A DNA stretch of 41,578 bases from a bacterium (GTDB lineage: Bacteria > Planctomycetota > SKW154 > DAOVDS01): the NCBI GenBank assembly GCA_030669415.1, contig DAOVDS010000003.1, positions 1-41,578 of the forward strand, given 5' to 3'. Positions 1-7,532 of this stretch are shown piece by piece. Below the pieces are notes generated by a model. That model saw nothing but the letters and a program-made list of their open reading frames with translations, had not been told where the DNA came from and did not search any database. Position 1 is the stretch's first letter; each line of letters opens with the position of its first letter. Both the position numbers and the translations under genes were made by a program.

Positions 1-72
1 ACATATACCCCGGCATGGGGCTCTTGGGGCCCGGCCCCCAAAATATTTAGATTATAAACAAACCCCCCCCAC

Positions 73-100
73 GCGGCCCGCCACGGGGCGGGCCGCTTTT
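73..100 (+). terminator. Rho-independent terminator of a gene left of the window
   Basis: A perfect 10-bp GC-only stem (73-82 with 87-96) closes a 4-nt loop and is followed by TTTT. It would end a plus-strand transcript entering from the left edge. Nothing in bases 1-72 can be supported as a gene. Confidence 0.8.
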
Positions 101-145
101 CTCACGGAACCTCCTATGCCGACCTTTCCCGTAAAAAAGGGAAGG

Positions 146-181
146 TTGACGACCCTGGCGCAGGCTGATAGATTGTTCGAG
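146..181 (+). promoter_or_regulatory. Sigma70-type promoter, probably giving a leaderless mRNA
   Basis: TTGACG (146-151), a 17-bp spacer and TAGATT (169-174) match the -35/-10 consensus well. The ATG at 182 begins only 7 nt after the -10 box, where transcription would start, and there is no Shine-Dalgarno sequence. The transcript is probably leaderless. The same geometry is seen at the archaemetzincin gene (35117-35155). Confidence 0.6.
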
Positions 182-586
182 ATGGAACTTCTCAGAATCG
201 TGCTTGTATGCCTCGCGATACTCCCGCTCGGGCTTGGCTCTATTCACGTGGCGGAGAGGCTGCGCTGGTATGAATCGCGCCGGGGCCTCTGGAAAGTCGC
301 GGCCGCCTCAGGTGCCGCCTTCGCCGGCGTGTGCGCACTTCTCCTGCTTCAGGGCGGAGTCGCTTTCACTGCCGGGGCATACTTGCAGACAGTCCTGCAA
401 ATGCTGTTTGCGACCTACTTCCCAGTGGCGCTTGCCTACCTGCTTCACTGCGTCGTCTGGGTAATCACCCGGCTGGGCAGGCGTGTTTTCCTTGATGAGC
501 TGTTCAGCCGCGCGCTTGTTCTTGCAGTCTTCGCCGCAATCGACCTCGCCGCCTATCTCGCCCTTGCGTTCCTCTTCGGCACCTGA
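182..586 (+). CDS. Small integral membrane protein, unknown function
   Basis: The predicted protein has 134 residues and about four hydrophobic segments (near residues 3-22, 41-62, 70-95 and 110-132), so it should sit in the inner membrane. I do not recognise a family. The ATG at 182 is preferred to an upstream ATG at 116 because a good promoter ends 7 nt before it and the extra residues would be hydrophilic. It lies about 95 bp upstream of mrdA and rodA. MreD, a membrane protein of similar size, often occupies this position, but no MreD motif is visible, so that is only a positional guess. Confidence 0.55.
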   Translation: MELLRIVLVCLAILPLGLGSIHVAERLRWYESRRGLWKVAAASGAAFAGVCALLLLQGGVAFTAGAYLQTVLQMLFATYFPVALAYLLHCVVWVITRLGRRVFLDELFSRALVLAVFAAIDLAAYLALAFLFGT

Positions 587-681
587 CACCTTTCTCCCGC
601 CTGTGCACAACCAGGGTCTTTTATTTCGCCGGCTCCTGTGTTAGACTTGATGCCTCTTGTTTCCGGGACGGGCTTGGATTA

Positions 682-3039
682 GTGTATAAAAACAGACTTG
701 CTGCCTTTCTTGTGTTGTTCCTGCTCACCTTCGCCGTGCTTGTGTGGCGGCTCGGGTGCATGCAGATAGTGCAGTGCGACTACTACGAGGAGATAGTCGA
801 GCGCAAGCGCCGCAGGGTTCAGATATATTCGGGACCGCGAGGGACAATCTACGACTGCGACGGCGAGGTGCTTGCAACAGACATGCAGGTGTTCGACGCC
901 TCGTTCATACTCCCCAAGCTTGACCCGCTGGTGGCTGTAGTGCCGCTTGTATGCCGGACGGCGGGCCTGAGCCGGGAGAAGTTCGAGGAGCACCTCGACC
1001 TGGCGAAGCTGAGGGCTGCAATTGAAGAACAGAGTGTTCAGACGCTGCTGCCGGAGATAGCGCCGCGGGCGGCAAAGAGGCTGCGCTACCTTGCCGGGAA
1101 GTACCCGGAGAAGTACGGGGCGCTGATTGTGCATGAAAGGGAAGTTGACGGGCGTGCTGTCTTTTCGCTCCGCGCGGACCTGGCAGAGCTCTGCCGAAAA
1201 GAAGAGACTCTGCGGCTGGCAACGGCGTTTCTTGGCGCTTCCTACGACGAAGCTCTCAAGGAAGTGAATCGGGTCGAAGAGAAGATTTCAAAAATAGCAA
1301 ACTCCTACCAGCGCCGCTACGAACTCGACATGCCATACACGCTCGCCAAGAAACTCTCCCGCGACCAGGCGGAAGAATTCGAGGTGCGATACCGGCGCTA
1401 TCCCGGAATAGTCGTGACAACCCGGACACAGCGGGTGCACCCGCACGGCGACCTGGCCTGCCACGTTCTGGGTTACCTGCGCGCGCTCAGCAGCACCGCA
1501 CAGTACGAGGACCTCAAGAAGCAGGGGCGAATCATCCGGCGCGGCTTCAGCGAACTCAGGGACTTCGAGAAGATTGAGGCGAACCCGTTTTTCCATGACG
1601 ACAGTGTGGGGGCCTCGGGAATAGAGCGTATCTACCAGAAAGAGCTCCAGGGTCGAAAAGGCGCAAGACTTCTGGAGCGGGACACTCGCACACCCGAGCA
1701 AACCGTGCTCAGCGAAATACTGCCCGGTCCGGGTTTGGACCTTCACCTGACACTGAGTGCAAGAGTCCAGCGCGCCGCGCAGGATGCATTCTCCGAGGAA
1801 GGGCTTGCCGGCGCGGCAGTGGTCATGGATGTTAAGACTGGCGCAGTAATAGCGCTTGCCTCGGCGCCGGGATACGACCTGGACACCTTCCGACGGGACC
1901 AGAGCACGTTCAACAAGCATCTGCAGGAACCGTACCCGCTCGTGAACCGCGCGCTCAGCGCTGTCGCGCCCGGCTCAGGCTTCAAGCTGGTTACAGCCTT
2001 GGCGGCCCTTGAAGAAGGTGCGATAACACCGCAGACACACTTCTACTGACGCGGTTACTACAAAACGCCCGGTGCTTTCAGGTGATGGAAGAGGGGCGGG
2101 CACGGGTCGGTTGACCTGTCCACGGCGATTGAAGGCTCCTGCAACGTGTACTTCTACGGGACTGGCGAGAGACTGGGGCAGGAGCAGTTGGGTAATTGGG
2201 CGCGGATTCTCGGGTTCGGCCGCACCACGGGGATTGACCTTCCCGGCGAATGCGCCGGCCTGATTCCGAACCCGGACTGGAAGAGGGCGCGCGCCTCCCG
2301 AACCAGAGACAGGCTCAACAGGATGCAGGCGGAGCTCGAGTACACCCTCGAAGAGATAAGGGACATAAGCCGCCTGAGCCCGAAGGGCAGCTCTACTGTT
2401 CAGAAAGGAGAGCAGGAGACGGTGGAACAGCCTTCGGCAGACCTGGGTCTGCGAAAGGCGCGCGTGGAGCAGTTGAAAAAGGATATTGCGCGAGAGAAAA
2501 GCAGGCTTGCACTTTTCGAGAGCGAGCGGGCATGGGTGCCGGGCGACACCCGAAACATGGCGATTGGCCAGGGCAGTGTCCTCGCAACACCACTTCAGAT
2601 GGCGCGGCTGGCAGCCGCGATTGCCAACGGCGGAACGCTGCTGCAGCCACACCTGCTGCTGAGAAGCAGCAGCTCTACTAACTCCTCACTACTTTCTGGA
2701 AAGGAGAGAGTAGAAAGTAGAGCTGGGCTGAAGCCCGAGCGCAAGCTGCCAGTCTCCCCGGCTAACCTTGAGGTCCTGCGCAGAGCCATGCGCGATGTGG
2801 TTTCCGGAAGGCAGGGCACTGCTCGCCAGAAGGAGCTGCGCAAGCATGACGTGGCGGCAAAGACAGGCACGGCCGAGCTTGGCGGTGTCTGGAATAATGG
2901 CTGGATACTGGGTTTCGCGCCTTACGGGGCGCCGCAAATCTCATTTGCGGTAGTAGTGGAGCGCACGAAGTACCACGGCGGCGAGGTCGCAGGCCCGCTG
3001 CTTGCAAAAATTCTGGATGCGTACTTTGGCACAGATTAG
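682..3039 (+). CDS. mrdA: Penicillin-binding protein 2 (elongasome transpeptidase) with two in-frame TGA codons, candidate selenoprotein
   Basis: This is a class B PBP2, the transpeptidase that crosslinks peptidoglycan with RodA during elongation. The GTG start at 682 gives one membrane segment (residues 8-26), then the pedestal motif PRGTIYDCDG. The catalytic motifs are SGFK (S432, K435), SCN (486-488) and KTG (727-729). The frame is unbroken to 3039 (785 residues) except for TGA at codons 456 and 468. Flanking translation matches the family, with F-Y-X-RGYY before and R-X-WKRGGHG after. X is normally Cys or Asp at both sites, both zinc ligands in PBP2; H474 and C487 supply the other two. 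About 80 extra charged, coiled-coil-like residues (nt 2290-2528) separate SCN from KTG, and a palindromic repeat lies at 2671-2736. A simple pseudogene is possible but would need two nonsense changes exactly at these positions. rodA overlaps the 3' end. Confidence 0.88.
2047..2049 (+). other. In-frame TGA, candidate selenocysteine codon 1 (residue 456)
   Basis: The codon context is TTC TAC TGA CGC GGT TAC TAC. In PBP2 the aligned position, just before the R/PGxY/W turn, is usually Cys or Asp and is the first ligand of the zinc site. TGA is an ordinary stop elsewhere in the window, so genome-wide reassignment is excluded. Selenocysteine insertion is inferred. Confidence 0.7.
2066..2098 (+). 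promoter_or_regulatory. Candidate SECIS-like stem-loop for the first TGA
   Basis: CGCCC (2066-2070) pairs with GGGCG (2094-2098). Above a small internal loop, CUUUC (2075-2079) pairs with GGAAG (2087-2091, one G.U). The 7-nt apical loop AGGUGAU (2080-2086) starts 31 nt after the first TGA and has GG in it, within the spacing known for bacterial SECIS elements. It also contains the second TGA, which is unusual. Confidence 0.4.
2083..2085 (+). other. In-frame TGA, candidate selenocysteine codon 2 (residue 468)
   Basis: The context is TTC AGG TGA TGG AAG, reading F-R-X-W-K. The aligned PBP2 position is the Cys of 'CW/CH' in many phyla and Asp in proteobacteria, the second zinc ligand. The histidine of GHG follows 6 codons later and the Cys of SCN 13 codons after that, the same spacing as the remaining two ligands. 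Confidence 0.7.
2102..2119 (+). promoter_or_regulatory. Candidate SECIS-like stem-loop for the second TGA
   Basis: ACGGGUC (2102-2108) pairs with GACCUGU (2113-2119) in a 7-bp stem with one G.U pair and loop GGUU. The loop begins 24 nt after the second TGA and opens with GG. Bacterial SECIS elements are small hairpins about 16-37 nt past the UGA with a G among the first loop bases, so position and loop both fit. Confidence 0.55.
2671..2736 (+). repeat. Palindromic repeat cluster inside mrdA
   Basis: Three nested or adjacent inverted repeats lie within the coding frame: AGCTCTACT (2671-2679) with AGTAGAGCT (2716-2724), CTACTTTCT (2689-2697) with AGAAAGTAG (2712-2720), and GGGCT (2725-2729) with AGCCC (2732-2736). 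They encode a Ser-rich, low-complexity stretch before the KTG motif. The last hairpin resembles intergenic ones elsewhere in the window, suggesting in-frame insertion of a small repeat. Confidence 0.6.
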
Positions 3040-4144
3040 TGTAAAACTGTCGAGGTTCCGCTGGGGACTGTTTCTTGTGACCTGTGCGTTACTGGCGGTC
3101 GGTGTCACTTTCATCCACAGCGCCTCGTACAAGATTGTCACCGGCACCTACTCCGGCTACGCCGCCAAGCAGATGGTATGGGTCGGGCTCGGGCTTGGCC
3201 TTTTCTTCGCCCTGCTGTTTGTGAGTTACCGCGACATCGGAAGAATCTCACCGCTTATCTACATCGCCAACCTTGCGGGACTTGCGGCGGTCTATGTCTT
3301 CGGCGTCTCTGTACACGGCTCGCAGCGCTGGATACCTGTCGGCACCTTCCGTGTGCAGCCCTCGGAGTTCATGAAGCTCGTGGTAATAATTGTGCTTGCC
3401 CGGTATGCGGCAAAAGGGCAGAAACTCAGCGAATTCAGAAGCCTGATTGTACCGGGAATACTGTGCCTGATACCCATGGTTATGATTGCGCAGCAGCCTG
3501 ATATGGGAACGACGATGATTTTCATACCTGTGTTTTTTGCCATAATGTATGTCGGCGGAGCGCGCGTTAAACACCTGCTGCTTCTGGCGGCGGTTGGGAT
3601 TGCGCTTACCCCGGTGCTGTGGTTCGGCGTACTCAAAGATTACCAGAAAGGCCGGCTCACGGCGTTCGTCAATCCTGAGAGCAAGGAACACAGGTTAAGC
3701 GAGGGTTACCAGCTTATCCAATCGAAAGTAGCCATAGGTTCAGGCGGGCTGACAGGCAAGGGTTACGGCATGGGCACGCAGAACACCCACGGTGTGCTGC
3801 CCGAGCGCCACACTGATTTCGTCTTTTCGGTGGTTGGCGAGGAGTGGGGATTTGCAGGCTGTGTTTTTGTGCTGGGACTCCTGTTTGGTATAATGCTTTT
3901 ATGCCTTGACGTGGCCTACTCAACGGCCGACCCGTTCGGCAGGCTGCTTGCGGTAGGAGTTGCCACTGTTATTTTCGTGCAGACTGTAATAAATGTGGGG
4001 ATGGCAATAGGTCTTATGCCCGTTACAGGCCTGACACTGCCCTTTGTGAGCTACGGCGGCTCATCGCTTCTGCCATCCATGGCGGGCCTGTCGCTGGTGG
4101 TAAATGTGGGCATGCGTGAAGTGAAGTCGCTCGGGCTCGAGTAG
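3017..4144 (+). CDS. rodA: RodA, SEDS-family peptidoglycan glycosyltransferase
   Basis: RodA polymerises lipid II glycan strands in the inner membrane and is the partner of PBP2. The protein (about 375 residues) has the expected ten or so membrane segments and the conserved SEDS blocks VQPSEFMKL, PDMGTTM, a loop with SEGYQLIQSKVAIGSGG and LPERHTDFVFSVVGEEWGF, and a C-terminal PFVSYGGSSLL. It overlaps the end of mrdA, implying coupled translation and supporting expression through the mrdA TGAs. The start is uncertain: ATG 3017 is used, with TTG 3002 or TTG 3026 possible, and none has a clear Shine-Dalgarno sequence. Confidence 0.95.
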   Translation: MRTLAQISVKLSRFRWGLFLVTCALLAVGVTFIHSASYKIVTGTYSGYAAKQMVWVGLGLGLFFALLFVSYRDIGRISPLIYIANLAGLAAVYVFGVSVHGSQRWIPVGTFRVQPSEFMKLVVIIVLARYAAKGQKLSEFRSLIVPGILCLIPMVMIAQQPDMGTTMIFIPVFFAIMYVGGARVKHLLLLAAVGIALTPVLWFGVLKDYQKGRLTAFVNPESKEHRLSEGYQLIQSKVAIGSGGLTGKGYGMGTQNTHGVLPERHTDFVFSVVGEEWGFAGCVFVLGLLFGIMLLCLDVAYSTADPFGRLLAVGVATVIFVQTVINVGMAIGLMPVTGLTLPFVSYGGSSLLPSMAGLSLVVNVGMREVKSLGLE

Positions 4145-4166
4145 AGCGCTTCTGGGAGATAGCGTT

Positions 4167-5558
4167 ATGGAAATCAAGTACGACTATACAAGCGTCATGG
4201 CCTCCGCGGTGGGTTCTGAGCACGGGCTGACTGAAGCGGAGCTGTCCGAAGCTCTCGAGAGCTACAGCGGGGTTCCCCGGAAGCTGGAAGAGCTACGAGC
4301 CTCGGGCGGTGCGGATTACATGAACCTGCCTTATGACGGCGCTCTGACAGAGTCGATATCCGGGCTGGTAGATGCCAAACGGGGTCGGTTCGAGAACTTT
4401 ATCGTGGTGGGTATCGGCGGCTCCAGCCTGGGGTCCCGCGCGGTGTTTGAAGCGTTGAGCCACCCGTATCACAATCTACTGCCTGCGAAGGAGCGAGGCG
4501 GCCCGCGGATGTTCTTCCCGGACAACGTGGACCCGGAACTGCTGGCCGGGCTCACAGACACACTCGACCCGGCCAAGACGGTCATAAACGTGATTACCAA
4601 GTCAGGCAGCACCGCCGAGACAATGTCGAACTTCCTCGTCCTCGCACACTGGCTGATGTGCGGCCCTGATGCCAGCCCTGCCGACCACATTGTCGCAACC
4701 ACCGACCCGGAGAAAGGCGCGCTTCGCAAGATGGCGCGGGAAGAAGGTTTCCAGACATTTCCCGTGCCGCCGGGTGTTGGCGGCAGGTTCTCAGTCCTGA
4801 GCGCGGTAGGCCTCGTTTCAAGCGCGTTTGCAGGCATTGATGTCAACAGGCTGCTTACAGGCGCAGCCGCAATGGATAAACGAATCAGGGAATCGAAGCC
4901 GGCGACCAACCCGGCGCTCGTGGCTGCCATAATCCACACCCAGCTTGACCGCAAGAAAGGCAAGAGAATGGCAGTGTTTATGCCATACGCACAGTGCCTG
5001 CGTGCGACCGCTGACTGGTTCCGCCAGCTCTGGGCGGAAAGTCTCGGCAAGAGACTTTCCACAACGGGGGATGTCGTGAACACCGGGCAGACGCCAATTG
5101 CAGCACTGGGGACAACAGACCAGCACTCGCAGATACAGCTCTACGCCCAAGGGCCCAATGACAAACTAATCACCTTCGTGGAAGTGAAGAAGTTCCGCTC
5201 TGAAGTTAGAATGCACGAGTTGTACGAATCAGATGCGACTTCGTATCTCTGGGGGCGCAGCCTTGGCGAACTCATGCTTGACGAGCTCGCCGGGACTCGA
5301 ATTGCCCTTACCGACGCCAAGAGACCGAACGCGACGATAATCATGCCTGTTGTGAACGAAGAAACTCTGGGGCAGCTTCTCTTCATGCTCCAGGTGCAGA
5401 CCTCTTACGCGGGAATGATATACGGGGTCAACCCCTATGACCAGCCCGGTGTCGAGGCCGGGAAAGTGGCGGCGTATGCGCTTATGGGCCGCGCAGGCTT
5501 CGAGGAGAAGCTGGCGCAAATCAGGCGCAAGAGCGCCGCACCCCGTCTGGAAGTATAG
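4167..5558 (+). CDS. pgi: Glucose-6-phosphate isomerase
   Basis: This enzyme interconverts glucose 6-phosphate and fructose 6-phosphate in the cytoplasm, linking glycolysis with glycogen and cell-wall precursors. The 463-residue protein has the phosphate-binding block VVGIGGSSLGSRAV (near residue 80), VITKSGSTAETMSNF, the catalytic AESLGK glutamate, TTDQHSQIQLYAQGP and a C-terminal Pro-Gly-Val-Glu-Ala-Gly-Lys with the catalytic lysine. The length matches the shorter bacterial form (about 450 residues). The ATG at 4167 follows GGGAGA by a normal distance, 22 bp after rodA, so it is probably in the same transcript. It also supplies the glucan genes further right. Confidence 0.96.
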   Translation: MEIKYDYTSVMASAVGSEHGLTEAELSEALESYSGVPRKLEELRASGGADYMNLPYDGALTESISGLVDAKRGRFENFIVVGIGGSSLGSRAVFEALSHPYHNLLPAKERGGPRMFFPDNVDPELLAGLTDTLDPAKTVINVITKSGSTAETMSNFLVLAHWLMCGPDASPADHIVATTDPEKGALRKMAREEGFQTFPVPPGVGGRFSVLSAVGLVSSAFAGIDVNRLLTGAAAMDKRIRESKPATNPALVAAIIHTQLDRKKGKRMAVFMPYAQCLRATADWFRQLWAESLGKRLSTTGDVVNTGQTPIAALGTTDQHSQIQLYAQGPNDKLITFVEVKKFRSEVRMHELYESDATSYLWGRSLGELMLDELAGTRIALTDAKRPNATIIMPVVNEETLGQLLFMLQVQTSYAGMIYGVNPYDQPGVEAGKVAAYALMGRAGFEEKLAQIRRKSAAPRLEV

Positions 5559-5597
5559 CCAGAGCACCCGAACACGGCCTGTGTCATCAAAATCATC

Positions 5598-5625
5598 TTG
5601 ACGAGCGCGCGTTTGTGGATATAAT
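5598..5625 (+). promoter_or_regulatory. Strong sigma70-type promoter of the pilus operon
   Basis: TTGACG (5598-5603) and a perfect TATAAT (5620-5625) are separated by 16 bp. Transcription would start near 5632, leaving a leader of about 53 nt before the PilM-PilN start at 5685. It is the best promoter match in the window. Confidence 0.75.
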
Positions 5626-5684
5626 TGCGCAACTGCTTTCGCGTGAGGGAGAGACAACTACACAGCCCGAGGAGATACCCGCCA

Positions 5685-7478
5685 ATGATAGTAGAAGATG
5701 CCGTCTGGGGAATTGATATCGGGAGGTCCTCGCTAAAAGCCATCCGCATGCACAAGCTGCGGGACACGGTCGAGATAACCGGGGTCGATGTAATCGACTA
5801 CTACGGAAGCTCGGAGGAGCAGCCGAGTACCGCGGAAATCAGACAGGCGCTGGCGCAGTTCAGGCAGCGCAACAAGGTGAAGGCGGGCGATATAATCGCC
5901 ATTGCGGTGCCGGGCTACGCCGCGTTCACCAGGTTCATAAAACTGCCTCCGGTCGAGGACAAGAAGATAGGGGATGTCGTCAAGTACGAGGCGGCACAGC
6001 AGATACCCTTCCCCTTGAGCGATGTTATCTGGAGCTTCCAGAAGGTAGACCGCAAGTACGAGCCGGGCGAGGAGATTGATGTCGGCATCTTCGCCATCAG
6101 GGAAGAGATCGTTATGAATCTTCTCGCCGACTTCGATGCCGCCAAGCTCCACGCGGACATAATAACGATTGCCCCGCTCGCGCTGTTCAACTTCGCCAGG
6201 CACGAGATGGACATACCGGAGGAGTCGGTGGTGGTTGACATAGGGGCGGACCACACCGACCTGGTCGTCATCGAGTACGGGAAATTCCACGTCAGGAACC
6301 TGCCGCTGGCGGGAAACGACATCACCAAGAAGCTGATGGAGGAGTTTGAAATCAGTTTCGCGGAAGCCGAAAAGCTCAAAATCAAGGCTGCCCAGAGCAA
6401 GCAGGCGGACAAGCTCTTCGCCGTGATGCAGCCGACGCTGCGCGACTTCGTCGGCGAGATAATGCGCTCGCTCTCTTTCTACAGGTCGGGCGCCAAGCAG
6501 ATGGTGCTCCTGGGCAACGCTACGAGGCTCGAAGGGCTGGCAGACTACTTCGCATCCAACCTGGACATGAAAATCAACCGGTTCTTTGACATCATGCACA
6601 TGGAGCTCGCCCACGATGTGGACATAACCCTGCTGCAGGAGCATCTCCCTTCTTTCGGCGTGGCGATGGGGCTGGCGCTGCAGGGCGCGGGCAAGGGGCA
6701 GAGTTCCATAAACCTGATGCCCCGGAAGCTCTACAAGGCGCGCCAGATAGAGCGCAAGCAGCCCATGTTCATCGTCGCGGCCGCGCTCCTGTTTTTTCTT
6801 ATCCTGTTCATGTACCTGTCCAGCTCCAGCCAGATAACGACGCTCGATGAATCGCTGGAAAAGGCCAACGTCGTCCTGACCGACCTCGAGGAAGTCGAAG
6901 ATGAGCAGGCCAAGCTGAAGGACTCCTCCGGCTACCGCAAAGACTCGCTGGAGTTCGTGGAGTTCGCGAAGCGGCGCAACATGCCTCTCGAGATAATAAA
7001 CAAGATAAACCAGGCTGTACCGGACAACCTGGACGCCATCCCCCCCGTGCTCCTGGGCAAGTTCGGCGGAGATCTTTTCCCTCCATATCCCGATGCAGAA
7101 ATGGATACCACAAACAGGGAGAAGGTGTGGCTGCTCGGGCTCGAATTCAATCAGGTGAAAGACCCGCAGGACAAGGCGGGTATCGAGGTCGTCCTGACAG
7201 CCGCGGTTATTGCGGATGACGAGGATGTGAAGACGATTCAGCGCCTCAAGAGCATCTTTGCGGACAGGCTCGCGGCCCAGTTCGACAAGAAGGCCGATGA
7301 CATCCTCGAGCTCCCGGCGACGACGAGGATAAGGAGCCTCTCGCCAAGCAGGCGGGCCGCACAGAACGATGACGGGTCGAGGCAGACCTACTACATGTTC
7401 AAGCTCAGGTGGACGGTGCCGTTTCCCGAGGAGCAGGAAAAAGGGCCTGATAAGGCCCCGGAAGAGCCGGACAAATAA
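5685..7478 (+). CDS. PilM-PilN fusion protein, type IV pilus inner-membrane assembly
   Basis: PilM is an actin-like cytoplasmic protein that binds the short N-terminal tail of PilN; together with PilO and PilP they link the motor to the secretin. Residues 1 to about 340 are PilM-like (WGIDIGRSSLKAI, VVDIGADHTDLVV, and a late VLLGNATRLEGL). The PilN signature INLMP follows near residue 344, then a membrane segment (about 364-386) and a periplasmic PilN-like region with a coiled coil. The two proteins are thus one 597-residue chain. ATG 5685 is preceded by GAGGAGAT; an upstream in-frame start at 5625 would overlap the promoter. It heads a four-gene operon. Confidence 0.88.
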   Translation: MIVEDAVWGIDIGRSSLKAIRMHKLRDTVEITGVDVIDYYGSSEEQPSTAEIRQALAQFRQRNKVKAGDIIAIAVPGYAAFTRFIKLPPVEDKKIGDVVKYEAAQQIPFPLSDVIWSFQKVDRKYEPGEEIDVGIFAIREEIVMNLLADFDAAKLHADIITIAPLALFNFARHEMDIPEESVVVDIGADHTDLVVIEYGKFHVRNLPLAGNDITKKLMEEFEISFAEAEKLKIKAAQSKQADKLFAVMQPTLRDFVGEIMRSLSFYRSGAKQMVLLGNATRLEGLADYFASNLDMKINRFFDIMHMELAHDVDITLLQEHLPSFGVAMGLALQGAGKGQSSINLMPRKLYKARQIERKQPMFIVAAALLFFLILFMYLSSSSQITTLDESLEKANVVLTDLEEVEDEQAKLKDSSGYRKDSLEFVEFAKRRNMPLEIINKINQAVPDNLDAIPPVLLGKFGGDLFPPYPDAEMDTTNREKVWLLGLEFNQVKDPQDKAGIEVVLTAAVIADDEDVKTIQRLKSIFADRLAAQFDKKADDILELPATTRIRSLSPSRRAAQNDDGSRQTYYMFKLRWTVPFPEEQEKGPDKAPEEPDK

Positions 7479-7532
7479 TGGAATGTCGGTGCGGGACCCG
7501 GAAATACCCCGCATAGCTCGGAGCGAAGATTC

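Noticed and set aside
682-2049. Reading mrdA as a truncated 455-residue gene plus a separate downstream gene from 2146
   Set aside because: Both parts lie in the same frame, the intervening 96 nt translate as conserved PBP2 sequence, and only TGA at Cys/Asp positions interrupts it.
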